DNA of 64,000 nucleotides, taken from positions 248,001-312,000 of the forward strand of contig NZ_SLWR01000007.1 in the NCBI RefSeq assembly GCF_004345665.1, given 5' to 3'. Below are positions 26,398 to 35,040 of this stretch, one piece after another. The stretch is from Kribbella antiqua. GTDB taxonomy: Bacteria; Actinomycetota; Actinomycetes; Propionibacteriales; Kribbellaceae. A program made the position numbers and the translations under genes. Position 1 is the stretch's first letter. Every line of letters begins with the position of its first letter. The notes under the pieces were generated by a model, which was not told the origin of the DNA, made no database searches, and saw only the letters and a program-made list of their open reading frames with translations.

Positions 26398-26973
26398 GTG
26401 GCGAAACTTGGGGATGCTACGACGCGGCTGGTGGTACTGCGGGGGAACTCCGGATCCGGCAAGAGCACCACGGCGCAGGAGGTACGGCGGCGAGTCGGGC
26501 GCGGGGTCGCCTGGGTCGAACAGGACTACCTACGCCGGATCCTGCTCCGCGAACACGATCGCGCCGGCGCCCCCAACATCGCCCTGATCGACCAGACCGC
26601 CCGCTACGCCCTCGACCACGGCTACCACGTGATCCTGGAAGGCATCTTCTACAAACCGACGTACGGCGAGATGCTGCACCAGTTGATCGCGGACCACGCG
26701 GGTGTGACAGGCGTTTACTACTTCCAGCTCTCCTTCGAAGAGACGCTTCGGCGACACGCCACCAAGCCACTGGGGAAGGCCACCCCGGAGCAAATGCGCG
26801 ACTGGTACCAGCCGAACGACCTCCTGGGCGTCGAGGGCGAGCAGATCATCGAACCCTCCAGCACCCTGGATCAAACCGTGGACCGCATCATCACCGACCT
26901 CACCTGGACCACCGGCGGCGCCGTCGCCCAACGCCCCTGCGGCTGCTCACCCACCTGCTCCCTCGCCACCTAA
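26398..26973 (+). CDS. AAA/zeta-like P-loop kinase
   Basis: The 191-residue protein has Walker A GNSGSGKST near residue 17 and the pattern of small-molecule kinases in which a Walker A is followed by VEQDYLRRILLREHD, a DxxR-like substrate loop, and later LSFEETLRRHATKP, a lid with Arg residues. It resembles chloramphenicol-phosphotransferase and zeta-toxin relatives, but no antitoxin-like partner lies next to it. The substrate is unknown. The reading frame is open upstream to 26263; GTG 26398 was chosen for the leaderless promoter box and because the Rossmann-type strand starts there. The last 27 nt overlap the convergent DUF4188 gene. Confidence 0.75.
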   Translation: MAKLGDATTRLVVLRGNSGSGKSTTAQEVRRRVGRGVAWVEQDYLRRILLREHDRAGAPNIALIDQTARYALDHGYHVILEGIFYKPTYGEMLHQLIADHAGVTGVYYFQLSFEETLRRHATKPLGKATPEQMRDWYQPNDLLGVEGEQIIEPSSTLDQTVDRIITDLTWTTGGAVAQRPCGCSPTCSLAT

Positions 26974-27432
26974 CCGCTCGGCTGCCGTCTCCCCACGCTT
27001 CCCCACCGGCACCACACCGGCGACCTTGCCGAGCCCGGTCAGCGGCATGTTCCCGTAGATCGTCTCGGTGTTCCCGGCCGGCACGACGTACGTCTCATGC
27101 CAGATCCCAGCGGCCCCGCCCTTGAACGACTGCCGAAAGTAGTCCACCCACGCCGGCCGATGCGTCCGCCCACTGTCATTCGCGAACGCCTGCAGCTTCT
27201 CCACGGACTCCCAGTACTGGATCAAGGTGACACCGCGCCACGTCGGCATCGTCCGGAACCCAAGCAGCCCACTAGATGGATCCTTCGACAGCTCCCGCAA
27301 CATCGGCCCCATCGCCCGAACCACCGGCAACCAAGCCCGCACCGCCCGCAGCGAGTTGATCCGCATCCCAATCAGAAACACGACGATCTCCCCGTCATAC
27401 GCCGCCGTCTGGCGCCCCTCCACCACACCCAT
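26947..27432 (-). CDS. DUF4188 family protein
   Basis: The 161-residue protein shows the DUF4188 pattern: EIVVFLIGMRINSLRAVRAW, PSSGLLGFRTMPTWRGVTLI, QYWESVEKLQAFAND and GIWHETYVVPAGNTETIYGN. The fold is a ferredoxin-like dimeric alpha-beta barrel (the family is often annotated monooxygenase), and a conserved HETY motif could bind a ligand. No substrate is known to me. ATG 27432 was chosen over GTG 27441. Upstream on the same strand are the remains of an alpha/beta hydrolase gene. Confidence 0.78.
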   Translation of the reverse strand: MGVVEGRQTAAYDGEIVVFLIGMRINSLRAVRAWLPVVRAMGPMLRELSKDPSSGLLGFRTMPTWRGVTLIQYWESVEKLQAFANDSGRTHRPAWVDYFRQSFKGGAAGIWHETYVVPAGNTETIYGNMPLTGLGKVAGVVPVGKRGETAAERLGGEGAGG

Positions 27433-27444
27433 CCGTCCCACCCT

Positions 27445-27660
27445 TCAGCTCGTCAGATAATCGGCCACTACCCGCGGATGCCCGAGCATCGGGAAGTGGG
27501 CGCCTGGTAGTTCGTCCGGCGTGAACCCGAGACGCTCGTGTCATCCGCCGCATGAAGTCTGCCGGAAACAGCAGGTCGTCCCGCCCGATCGCGTCTCGTC
27601 CGTCAGCGGCTGCCAGTGCCACGGCGTACATCCTGCTCCGGGGATCAGCACGAACGTCAT
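27445..27660 (-). pseudogene. Collapsed alpha/beta hydrolase pseudogene
   Basis: Reading from ATG 27660, the strand gives a typical hydrolase N-terminus, MTFVLIPGAGCTPWHWQPL, ending within about 20 codons. A second frame shows DLLFPADFMRR, and a third frame shows a typical C-terminus, RLGFTPDELPGAHFPMLGH then PRVVADYLTS, ending at TGA 27447-27445. Family members are usually about 230 residues, but only 216 bp remain here, so most of the middle was lost and the frames no longer match. It is a decaying gene rather than a small functional one. Confidence 0.75.
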
Positions 27661-27665
27661 GCCTC

Positions 27666-27671
27666 TATGGT
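27666..27671 (+). promoter_or_regulatory. Leaderless -10 box TATGGT
   Basis: TATGGT ends 6 nt before ATG 27678. Confidence 0.4.
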
Positions 27672-27677
27672 GGCCGG

Positions 27678-28094
27678 ATGGAGCGTAGGTCTTTTCCGCA
27701 CTTCAGTGTGATTACGTTGCGGTGGAAGGACAACGACGTCTACGGGCATGTGAACAACGTGGAGTACTACAGCTTTTTCGACACGGTGATCAATGATTTT
27801 CTGATCCGGGTCGGTGGGCTCGACATCCACGATGGCGGGGTGATCGGGCTGTGTGTGGACTCGCAGTGCACGTTCAAGAAGCCGCTGGAATTTCCGGGCA
27901 CGGTCGACGCCGGATTGCGGGTCGGCAAGCTGGGTAACTCGAGCGTGCGGTACGAGATCGGCTTGTTCCGCGCGGGCTCGGACGCGCCCGCCGCGACCGG
28001 GCGGTTCGTGCATGTGTTCGTCGGCCGGGAGGATCGCCGCCCGGTGCCGGTCCCGGATCGCATCCGCGCAGCACTCGAAGGGATCACCGGATGA
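27678..28094 (+). CDS. Acyl-CoA thioesterase (4HBT hotdog family)
   Basis: The 138-residue protein has the hotdog thioesterase pattern with LRWKDNDVYGHVNNVEYYSF, where the Asp and the GHVNN helix match 4-hydroxybenzoyl-CoA thioesterase-like enzymes. It probably releases CoA from an acyl-CoA. The reading frame is open upstream, but ATG 27678 fits the family length and has a leaderless promoter box. It overlaps the alcohol dehydrogenase start as ATGA, so the two are coupled. Confidence 0.85.
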   Translation: MERRSFPHFSVITLRWKDNDVYGHVNNVEYYSFFDTVINDFLIRVGGLDIHDGGVIGLCVDSQCTFKKPLEFPGTVDAGLRVGKLGNSSVRYEIGLFRAGSDAPAATGRFVHVFVGREDRRPVPVPDRIRAALEGITG

Positions 28095-29197
28095 TCGTGC
28101 GAGGCGCCGTACTGCGGGAAATGGGTCTGCCCAGCCCGTACGCCGAATCCCGGCCGCTGCGGATCGAAGAGGTCGAGCTGGCGCCGCCCGGGCCTGGTGA
28201 GCTGCTGGTCCGGATCCGCGCCGCAGGACTGTGTCACTCGGACCTGTCAGTGATCGACGGCTCCCGGCCGCGCGTGATGCCGATGCTCCTCGGCCACGAG
28301 GCGACCGGTGAAGTCGTCCACTCCGAAGCCCCAAATTTCACCGCAGGAGACACGGTCGCGTTCGCCTTCGTGCCCGCCTGCGGTGAGTGCGGCCCCTGCG
28401 CCGAAGGTCGCGCCGCGCTGTGCGAACCAGGCGCCGCGGCCAACAGCGCCGGCACGCTTCTCAATGGAGTACGGCGTCTGGACGGCGTGCATCACCACCT
28501 CGGGGTCTCAGGCTTCGCCGACCACGCGGTCGTCTCGGCGCGCTCGGCGGTGAAGATCGACCCGACCCTGCCACCGGAGATCGCCGCGCTGTTCGGCTGC
28601 GCGGTGATGACCGGCGTCGGCGCGGTGGTCAACACGGCCCAGGTGAGAGCCGGCCGGAGCGTCGCCATCTTCGGCCTGGGCGGCGTCGGCCTGTCGGCGC
28701 TGCTCGGCGCGGTCCTGGTCGGTGCACACCCGGTGGTCGCGATAGACGTCGTACCGGAGAAGCTCGCGCTCGCGCGCGACCTCGGCGCCACTCACGCGAT
28801 CGATGCCCGCGACAACGACGCGCTCGAACAGGTACGGGAGGCAACAAGGGGCGGCGCCGACTACGCCTTCGAGACGGTCGGCAGCGCGAACGTGCTCGAG
28901 CAGGCGTACGCCGCCACCCGCCGCGGCGGTACGACGGTCACCGTCGGACTGCCGCACCCGGCGCAGATGTTCAGCGTGCCGGCCGTCAGCCTGGTCGCGG
29001 AGGAACGCACGGTGAAAGGCTCGTACCTCGGCTCGTCGATCCCGAGCCGCGACATCCCGCGCTACATCGCGCTCTACCAGGCCGGCCGGCTCCCGGTGGA
29101 CCGGTTGCTGACAAAAACCGTCAACCTCGACAACCTGAACGAAGCCTTCGACGAACTCGCCGCCGGGGCGTCGATCCGTCAGGTGTTGCTCTTCTGA
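28091..29197 (+). CDS. Zinc-dependent alcohol dehydrogenase
   Basis: The 368-residue MDR-family protein has the catalytic zinc ligand Cys in GLCHSDLS near residue 42, the GHEATGEV motif near 67, the structural zinc cysteines in CGECGPCAEGRAALC near 97-111, and the nucleotide motif FGLGGVGLSALLGA near 196. The pattern is that of class III-like NAD-dependent dehydrogenases acting on aryl, allyl or S-hydroxymethyl alcohols; the substrate is uncertain. It is coupled to the thioesterase gene. Its last 19 nt overlap the convergent YCII gene. Confidence 0.9.
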   Translation: MIVRGAVLREMGLPSPYAESRPLRIEEVELAPPGPGELLVRIRAAGLCHSDLSVIDGSRPRVMPMLLGHEATGEVVHSEAPNFTAGDTVAFAFVPACGECGPCAEGRAALCEPGAAANSAGTLLNGVRRLDGVHHHLGVSGFADHAVVSARSAVKIDPTLPPEIAALFGCAVMTGVGAVVNTAQVRAGRSVAIFGLGGVGLSALLGAVLVGAHPVVAIDVVPEKLALARDLGATHAIDARDNDALEQVREATRGGADYAFETVGSANVLEQAYAATRRGGTTVTVGLPHPAQMFSVPAVSLVAEERTVKGSYLGSSIPSRDIPRYIALYQAGRLPVDRLLTKTVNLDNLNEAFDELAAGASIRQVLLF

Positions 29198-29622
29198 AGG
29201 TTCTCAGCGGCCTTCAGGAACGTCTGCTCCTCCCGAGCCCGCGCCTCGGGCGTGAACTCGGCGCCGAAGTCGTCCGGGCCGGCGACCTGCCGGATCTCCA
29301 GCCCGCTGCTGTTGCCGTCGTCGGCGGCCAGGCAGCGCCAGCCCCACTCGAGCGCTTCCTCGCGGGAGCCGACCTCGATCAGGCAGAACCCGGCGATCAG
29401 CTCCTTGGTCTCGGCAAAGGGGCCGTCGACGACCCGCTGCTTGCCGTTGCTGAGCTGCATCCGGAAGCCCTCGGAGCTCGGCAGCAGCCCTTCGCCGGCG
29501 AGCAGAACGCCCTTCTCGGCCATCTCCGACATCACCAAGGTCATCTCGGTGAGGCTCTTCTCGCTCGGCATTTGCCCCGCCTCGGACGCCTCGCTGGCCT
29601 GGAACATCATCATGAACCGCAT
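29179..29622 (-). CDS. YCII-related (DGPF domain) protein
   Basis: The 147-residue protein begins MRFMMMFQAS and carries the DGPF signature VVDGPFAETKELIAGFCLIE, the fold of YCII-like ferredoxin-type proteins often found near ECF sigma factors. No sigma gene is adjacent here. The function is unknown. ATG 29622 has a strong GGAGGGGAG ribosome site. Confidence 0.85.
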   Translation of the reverse strand: MRFMMMFQASEASEAGQMPSEKSLTEMTLVMSEMAEKGVLLAGEGLLPSSEGFRMQLSNGKQRVVDGPFAETKELIAGFCLIEVGSREEALEWGWRCLAADDGNSSGLEIRQVAGPDDFGAEFTPEARAREEQTFLKAAENLQKSNT

Positions 29623-29806
29623 CGGAATCTCCCCTCCTGGTGACCCTCCACCCCAGCAATGATGGCCCCACCGCAGCTCAGCAGACGAAGGTTAATTCCG
29701 CCGAAAGTCATATACAGCGGGGCAACGTTCGGGGCAGGCTACGGACAGTGCGCGGAGGCGCACAGCAAGTGAGGCACGTCACACAGTGAGGCTAGGACCC
29801 CTATTT

Positions 29807-31246
29807 ATGCATAGCCGTTTCCGCCGAACCGGTGCTCTGGTGGGCGCCGGTGCCGTTGTCTTCGGTGCGCTGGCCGTGGTGGCCGGCAACCAGGCCGACG
29901 CCCGGCAACCGGAACCGACCCCCATCGACCAGATCCTGGGCCAGGAGCTTCAGGGTAAGGCCGCCCTCGGCAAGGTACAGTCGCGACTCGCCGAGCTGGC
30001 CGAGCGCAACGGGATCCCTGCTCCGCAGCTGGAGCGGATCCTGGCGACCGACAAGACCAGCTGGCTGGACAAGGACGGCACGCTCTTCTACCGCGAGCCT
30101 GTCGCCGGAGCCACCTCCAGTACGTCGGAAGCCTCCCCGAGCTTCGCGACCGCGGCAGTCACCGGCGCGACCGGTCCGGCCTTCGAGCTGCACAGCAAGA
30201 AGGGCTCGAATCGGACCATCTACCTGGACTTCGACGGCCACACCATCACCGGTACGGGGTGGAACACCGACGGCAAGCCCGAAACGGTCAAGGTCCCCGC
30301 CTACGACACCGACGGGAACAAGAGCAACTGGAGCACCGCTGAGCAGGACGTCGTACACGACGTGTGGGCTCGGGTCGCCGAGGACTACGCGCCGTTCGAC
30401 GTGGACGTGACCACTCAGGCGCCGCCGGAGTCGGCGATCACCCGGACCGATGCGGCGGACCAGCAGTACGGGACGCGCGTACTCATCGACCCGAGCAGCT
30501 GGTACCAGTCCAGCTGTGGTTGCGGTGGCATCGCGTACGTCGGTGTCTACGACCGGACCAGCCAGCACTCGTACTACCAGCCCGCGATGGTCTTCACCAA
30601 GGGCGTCGGCACCGGCGCGAAGAACCTCGCCGAGGCCGCGTCGCACGAGGCCGGTCACAACGTCGGTCTGAGCCACGACGGCACCTCGTCAGTGAACTAC
30701 TACAAGGGCCACGGTGCCTGGGCGCCGATCATGGGCGTGGGCTACAACAAGGCGATCACCCAGTGGAGCAAGGGTGAGTACGCCGATGCCAACAACAAGC
30801 AGGACGACTTCGCCGTCGTGGCGGAGAACGGCCTGGCGCTGCGGGCCGACGACCACGGCGATACCACCGCCACCGCGACGGCGCTGACGCTCGGCAGCTG
30901 GAAGAAGGGCATCTACGCCAGCGACGCGGACAAGGACGTCTTCCGGTTCGATGTGTCGGCCGGCAAGTACACCATGCACGCCATGCCCGCTCCGGACGGC
31001 GCGAACCTGGACATCCGGCTTCAGCTGCTGAACTCCGCCGGCACGGTGATCGCCACGTCCAACCCCGCCTCCGGTCAGAACGACGCGTCCACACCGACCG
31101 GCGTGTCCGGACGTATCGACAAGGAGCTGGCGAAGGGCCGCTACTACCTCCGGATCGAGAACGTCGGGTACGGCGACCCACTCGACACCGGCTACTCGAC
31201 GTACGGCAGCCGCGGCGCCTATACGGTCCGCGTCAAAGCAAGCTGA
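29807..31246 (+). CDS. Secreted zinc metalloprotease (metzincin) with C-terminal PPC domain
   Basis: From ATG 29807 the precursor has 479 residues. A basic N-terminus and hydrophobic stretch (ALVGAGAVVFGALAVVAG) ending in ADA form the signal peptide, followed by a propeptide to about residue 125. The catalytic domain carries HEAGHNVGLSHD, a full HExxHxxGxxHD metzincin motif near residue 284. A C-terminal beta domain (about 370-479) with DVFRFDVSAGKYT and YYLRIENVGYGDP looks like a PPC secretion domain. Cleavage specificity is unknown. A GTG seven codons upstream (29786) is also in frame. Confidence 0.88.
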   Translation: MHSRFRRTGALVGAGAVVFGALAVVAGNQADARQPEPTPIDQILGQELQGKAALGKVQSRLAELAERNGIPAPQLERILATDKTSWLDKDGTLFYREPVAGATSSTSEASPSFATAAVTGATGPAFELHSKKGSNRTIYLDFDGHTITGTGWNTDGKPETVKVPAYDTDGNKSNWSTAEQDVVHDVWARVAEDYAPFDVDVTTQAPPESAITRTDAADQQYGTRVLIDPSSWYQSSCGCGGIAYVGVYDRTSQHSYYQPAMVFTKGVGTGAKNLAEAASHEAGHNVGLSHDGTSSVNYYKGHGAWAPIMGVGYNKAITQWSKGEYADANNKQDDFAVVAENGLALRADDHGDTTATATALTLGSWKKGIYASDADKDVFRFDVSAGKYTMHAMPAPDGANLDIRLQLLNSAGTVIATSNPASGQNDASTPTGVSGRIDKELAKGRYYLRIENVGYGDPLDTGYSTYGSRGAYTVRVKAS

Positions 31247-31250
31247 GCTA

Positions 31251-31289
31251 CCCGGGGCCGTCGATCCCACCGAGATCGACGGCCCCGGG
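31251..31289 (+). terminator. Terminator of the metalloprotease gene
   Basis: Perfect 15-bp arms (31251-31265 and 31275-31289) surround 9 nt, starting 4 nt after the protease stop codon. TCCTTCCT follows. Confidence 0.8.
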
Positions 31290-31306
31290 TCCTTCCTAGA
31301 AGAACC

Positions 31307-31347
31307 CCTGCGGTTGGTCGGCCTCTGGCGGGCCGACCAACCGCAGG
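31307..31347 (-). terminator. Terminator of the peptide ABC/M20 operon
   Basis: Perfect 17-bp arms (31307-31323 and 31331-31347) with a 7-nt loop lie directly after the M20 gene stop codon, read on the minus strand. Together with the hairpin at 31251 it separates two converging transcripts. Confidence 0.8.
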
Positions 31348-31350
31348 TTC

Positions 31351-32529
31351 CTAAGTCAGCTTCGCCAAAGCCAGCTGCGCCAGCGCCGCCGCCTCGTCAC
31401 CGAGTACGGCGTCGTCGAAGCGCACCACGCTCGAGTGGTTCGACGGCCCGTCCTCACCCACATCGTCCGGCCGAGCGCCGAGCATGATGAACGAGCCGGG
31501 CACCTCGTCCAGCACCATCGAGAAGTCCTCCGACCCCATCAAGGGGTTGTCCAGCGGCGTCACTCGATCCACCCCGAACAGCTGCCCCAGCTCGGCAACG
31601 GTGTCCACAGTCGCGTCGGGATCGTTGATCGTCACTGGGTACTGCTTGCTGAAGTCGACATCAACTGTGCACCCGTACGCCGACGCGATCCCCTCGGCCA
31701 GCGCGGGCAACTCCCGGGACAGCTGATCGAAGGTCTCGTTCGACAGCGTCCGTACTGTCGCGCCGAGCTTCGCCGCGTTCGGGATGACGTTCACGGCGAT
31801 CCCGGCCGCGAGCTGGGTCACTGTGATCACCACGGGATCGAACACGTTGATCTTGCGCGTCGCATAGGTCTGGAGCGCCAGTACGAGCTCTGCCACCACC
31901 GGCACCGGGTCGACGGTCGTGTACGGCGATGAGCCGTGGCCGCCCTTGCCCTGGACGGTGATGTGCAACTGGTTCGAGCCGGCCATCATCGTCCCCGGCC
32001 GGGTCTGGAACAGGCCCTTCTCCGCCTGCGACCAGACGTGAACGGCGTACGCCGCGATCGGCTTGTCACCGGTGGCGGCGAGCAGGCCTTCGCGCAGCAT
32101 GTACCCGGCACCGCCCAGCCCTTCCTCGCCCGGCTGGAACATGAAGATCACGTTGCCCTGCAGCTCTTCGCGATGCGCGCTCAGCAGCCGGGCCGCACCG
32201 ACCAGACCGGCCGTGTGCAGATCGTGGCCGCAGGCATGCATGTTCCCGTTGGTCGACATGTACTCGAGCTCGGTCTCCTCGACCACCGGGAGCGCGTCCA
32301 TGTCACCCCGCAGCAGGACCGTCGGCCCGGGCTGACCACCTCGCAGTACGCCGATCACCGACGTCAGCTCCTTACCGGTGCCGATCTCCAGCGGCAGCCC
32401 GGCCACGGCATCGAGCACGAGCGCCTGCGTCTTCGGCAGCTCGAGGCCGACCTCGGGGATCTGGTGGAGTTCGCGTCGCAGCCCGATCAGGTCAGGTGCG
32501 ATCGCGGCGGCTTCCTCGACAAGGTTCAT
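31351..32529 (-). CDS. M20 family amidohydrolase
   Basis: The 392-residue protein is a M20D-type metal-dependent amidohydrolase, the group of N-acyl amino acid, IAA-amino acid and aminobenzoyl-glutamate hydrolases. Metal ligands are visible in MHACGHDLHTAG and the catalytic/bridging Glu pair in MFQPGEEGLGGAGYML. The dimerisation domain runs from about residue 185 to 295. ATG 32529 shares one base with the stop codon of the substrate-binding protein gene (TGATG), so it is the last gene of the ABC importer operon. It probably hydrolyses the imported acylated or peptide compound. Confidence 0.9.
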   Translation of the reverse strand: MNLVEEAAAIAPDLIGLRRELHQIPEVGLELPKTQALVLDAVAGLPLEIGTGKELTSVIGVLRGGQPGPTVLLRGDMDALPVVEETELEYMSTNGNMHACGHDLHTAGLVGAARLLSAHREELQGNVIFMFQPGEEGLGGAGYMLREGLLAATGDKPIAAYAVHVWSQAEKGLFQTRPGTMMAGSNQLHITVQGKGGHGSSPYTTVDPVPVVAELVLALQTYATRKINVFDPVVITVTQLAAGIAVNVIPNAAKLGATVRTLSNETFDQLSRELPALAEGIASAYGCTVDVDFSKQYPVTINDPDATVDTVAELGQLFGVDRVTPLDNPLMGSEDFSMVLDEVPGSFIMLGARPDDVGEDGPSNHSSVVRFDDAVLGDEAAALAQLALAKLT

Positions 32530-34136
32530 CAGTTCGCTCCCTCGAAGGCCCACTGCCCGATGTTGGCCACGGTGCCCGGCCAGAACGGGGTTGCGCCACC
32601 CACCGCCACCGACTTGTTCGTCGCTGCCACGGCGTAGTCGGAGTAGAGGGTGAACACCGGTAGATCAGCCTGCCACACCTTCTGCAGCTCGTCGTAGGTC
32701 TTGTGCCGGGCCGCGGTGTTCGCCTCGGACTTGCCGGCCGCCAGCAGCTTGTCGGTCTCGGGCGAGTCGTAGCCGGTCAGGTTGAAGGAGCCGTTCGAGG
32801 CGTACATGTTGGATACGTCCGGGTCGATGTTGAAGGTCAGCCCCATCAGCACCATGTCGTGATCCTTCGCCCGCGCCTTGGCCAGCGTGGTCGGGAAGTC
32901 GTAGTTGGTCTGGACGACGTTCAGCCCGATCGCCTTGAAGTTCTGCAGCATGATGTCGGCCGAGCGCTCGCGGATCTTGTTCCCGGTCGGGACGACGAAG
33001 TTGATCTTCCGGCTGAAGTCCCAGCCCGCCTCGGTGAGCAGCTTCTTCGCCAGCGCCGGGTCGTAGGTCAGCGTCTTCAGGTCCTTGTCCAGGAACGGGC
33101 TCTGGCTGGTGTACGGCCCGTCGACCACCTCGCCGTTGCCGAGCAGCAGTTCGTCGACGATCTGCTTGCGGTTGATCGCGTGCGCGAGCCCCTGCCGCAT
33201 CCGCGCGTCCGGGAAGGTCTTCACGTTGAACTGGATCGTCTGGAACCCGATCGTCGGGTTCACCGACGTGTCGACGTCCTTGATCCCCTGCACCGTCTTC
33301 AGGTCCTGGAACGGGACGTTCCCGATGCCGCCGCCGGAGTTCATCATGATCGACCCGGTCTGCAGCTCACCGGCCAGGTTCGGGGCCGGCATGATCTTCA
33401 TGATCAGCTTGGCGATCTTCGGCGTACCGGCGTAGTAGTCCGGGTTGGCGGCGTACTCGATACTCGCGTTCTGGGTGTACTTCGTGAACTTGTACGGGCC
33501 GCTGACCACGTCCGGGAGCTGGGCGAACTTGCTGTCGTCGATCTGCGCCGGCGCGGTCTTCGCCAGTACGTGCTCGGGCATGATGATGATCTTGGTGCCG
33601 ATCATCTCCTTGACGTAGTTCGGGTCCGTCGGCGTCTTGGTAGTGAACACGACCGTGGTGTCATCCGTTGCCTTCAGCCCCGGTACGGCGGTCTGCCCCT
33701 TCGGCAGCTTGCCGGTTCCATCGAGCCCGGTCAGTGGCGCGATGTTGCCACCAAGGGTGGTGAGCGAGTCCTTGTTGGCGATCAGGTTGATCGTGTAGAC
33801 GACGTCCTTCGCGGTGATCGGCTGTCCGTCGCTCCATTTGGCGCCGGTCCGCAGCTTCACGGTGAAGGTCTTGTTGTCCTTGCTCTCGATCGACTCGGCC
33901 AGCTTCGGGACGAACTTCAGCGGCTCGGGCTGGTCCATCAAGGTGTCCATCACGAACCGCGTCGCGAACTGCCCGGCCACGTCAGCCTGGTTGATCGGGT
34001 TGAAACTGGCTGGCGGGTTGACCGTGCCGACGTACAGCGTGTCACCGGCCGAGCCGCCGGCATCGCCCGCACACGAGGATGCGATCAGCAACAGCGGGGT
34101 TATCGCTATCCAGCTGAGCCGTCTTGGTCTATTCAT
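32529..34136 (-). CDS. Oligopeptide-type ABC transporter substrate-binding lipoprotein
   Basis: The 535-residue protein has a lipoprotein signal peptide with Cys22 in LIASSCAG and the SBP_bac_5 fold: SIESKDNKTFTVKLRTGAKW then DGQPITAKDVVYT near the N-terminus, and SPFLDKDLKTLTYDPALAKK then LLTEAGW in the second lobe. Members bind di- and oligopeptides, but also nickel, opines or sugars, so the ligand is uncertain. The coupled M20 amidohydrolase favours a peptide or acyl-amino acid. Confidence 0.92.
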   Translation of the reverse strand: MNRPRRLSWIAITPLLLIASSCAGDAGGSAGDTLYVGTVNPPASFNPINQADVAGQFATRFVMDTLMDQPEPLKFVPKLAESIESKDNKTFTVKLRTGAKWSDGQPITAKDVVYTINLIANKDSLTTLGGNIAPLTGLDGTGKLPKGQTAVPGLKATDDTTVVFTTKTPTDPNYVKEMIGTKIIIMPEHVLAKTAPAQIDDSKFAQLPDVVSGPYKFTKYTQNASIEYAANPDYYAGTPKIAKLIMKIMPAPNLAGELQTGSIMMNSGGGIGNVPFQDLKTVQGIKDVDTSVNPTIGFQTIQFNVKTFPDARMRQGLAHAINRKQIVDELLLGNGEVVDGPYTSQSPFLDKDLKTLTYDPALAKKLLTEAGWDFSRKINFVVPTGNKIRERSADIMLQNFKAIGLNVVQTNYDFPTTLAKARAKDHDMVLMGLTFNIDPDVSNMYASNGSFNLTGYDSPETDKLLAAGKSEANTAARHKTYDELQKVWQADLPVFTLYSDYAVAATNKSVAVGGATPFWPGTVANIGQWAFEGAN

Positions 34137-34173
34137 GGGAGGTCCCTTCTCGGGCAGTGGGGGCGGGGCAGGT

Positions 34174-35040
34174 CTAGGAGCGGGACTCCATCGAGTCGCG
34201 GAGGCCGTCGCCGACGAAGTTGATGGCGAGGACGGCGAGCAGGATCATCAGGCCGGGCGGGATCCAGATCCACGGCTGGCTGGACAGCACGGTGATCGAC
34301 TGCGCCTCGCTGAGCATGTTGCCCCAGCTGGCCGCGGGCGGCCGGACTCCCATCCCGAGGAAGCTCAGCCCGGACTCGAGGATGATCGCCTGGGCGACGC
34401 CGAAGGTCGCGTTCACGATGATCGGCGACAGTGCGTTCGGCAGGATGTGCCGGAACAGGATCCGCGGCGTCCGGTAGCCGAGCGCCACCGCGGCCTGGAC
34501 GTAGTCGGTCTGCTTGATCGACAGCACGCTGCCGCGAACCAGCCGGCCGATCATCGGCCACGCGAGGACGCCGATCACCACGATGATGGTGAGCAGGCTC
34601 GGGCCGAGCACACTGACCAGGATCAGGATCACCATGAAGTACGGGAACGACATGAACACGTCGGTGATCCGCATGATCACCTGGTCCACCCAGCGGCCGT
34701 AGTACCCGGCGAGCAGACCGAGCAGTACGCCGATCACGACGTACACGACGACTGCTCCGACGCCGACGCTCATCGACACCCGGGCGCCATAGATCAGCCG
34801 GCTGAGCACGTCCCGCCCGACCGAGTCGGTGCCGAGCAGGTGCTCACTCGACGGCGACGCCTCGAACTTGTCGAAGATCTGGTTCGGATTGTGCGGCGCG
34901 AGTACGGGCGCCAGCGCGGCCATCAGCACCATCAGAACGACGACCACCAGTCCGGCGACCGCCATCCGGTGCTTGAGGAACCGCCGCAGCATCAGCCGAG
35001 CGGACGACCGCCCGGCCTCCGGTTCAACCCTCTTATGCAT
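34174..35040 (-). CDS. ABC transporter permease (DppC type)
   Basis: The 288-residue protein has an N-terminal OppC_N helix (HRMAVAGLVVVVLMVLMAAL), the HLLGTDSVGRDVLSRLIYG motif and the permease EAA-like loop VQAAVALGYRTPRILFRHIL. Six transmembrane segments are visible. The start overlaps the end of the DppB-type gene by 8 nt. The conserved GTDxxGRD motif places it in the peptide/nickel uptake family. Confidence 0.93.
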   Translation of the reverse strand: MHKRVEPEAGRSSARLMLRRFLKHRMAVAGLVVVVLMVLMAALAPVLAPHNPNQIFDKFEASPSSEHLLGTDSVGRDVLSRLIYGARVSMSVGVGAVVVYVVIGVLLGLLAGYYGRWVDQVIMRITDVFMSFPYFMVILILVSVLGPSLLTIIVVIGVLAWPMIGRLVRGSVLSIKQTDYVQAAVALGYRTPRILFRHILPNALSPIIVNATFGVAQAIILESGLSFLGMGVRPPAASWGNMLSEAQSITVLSSQPWIWIPPGLMILLAVLAINFVGDGLRDSMESRS

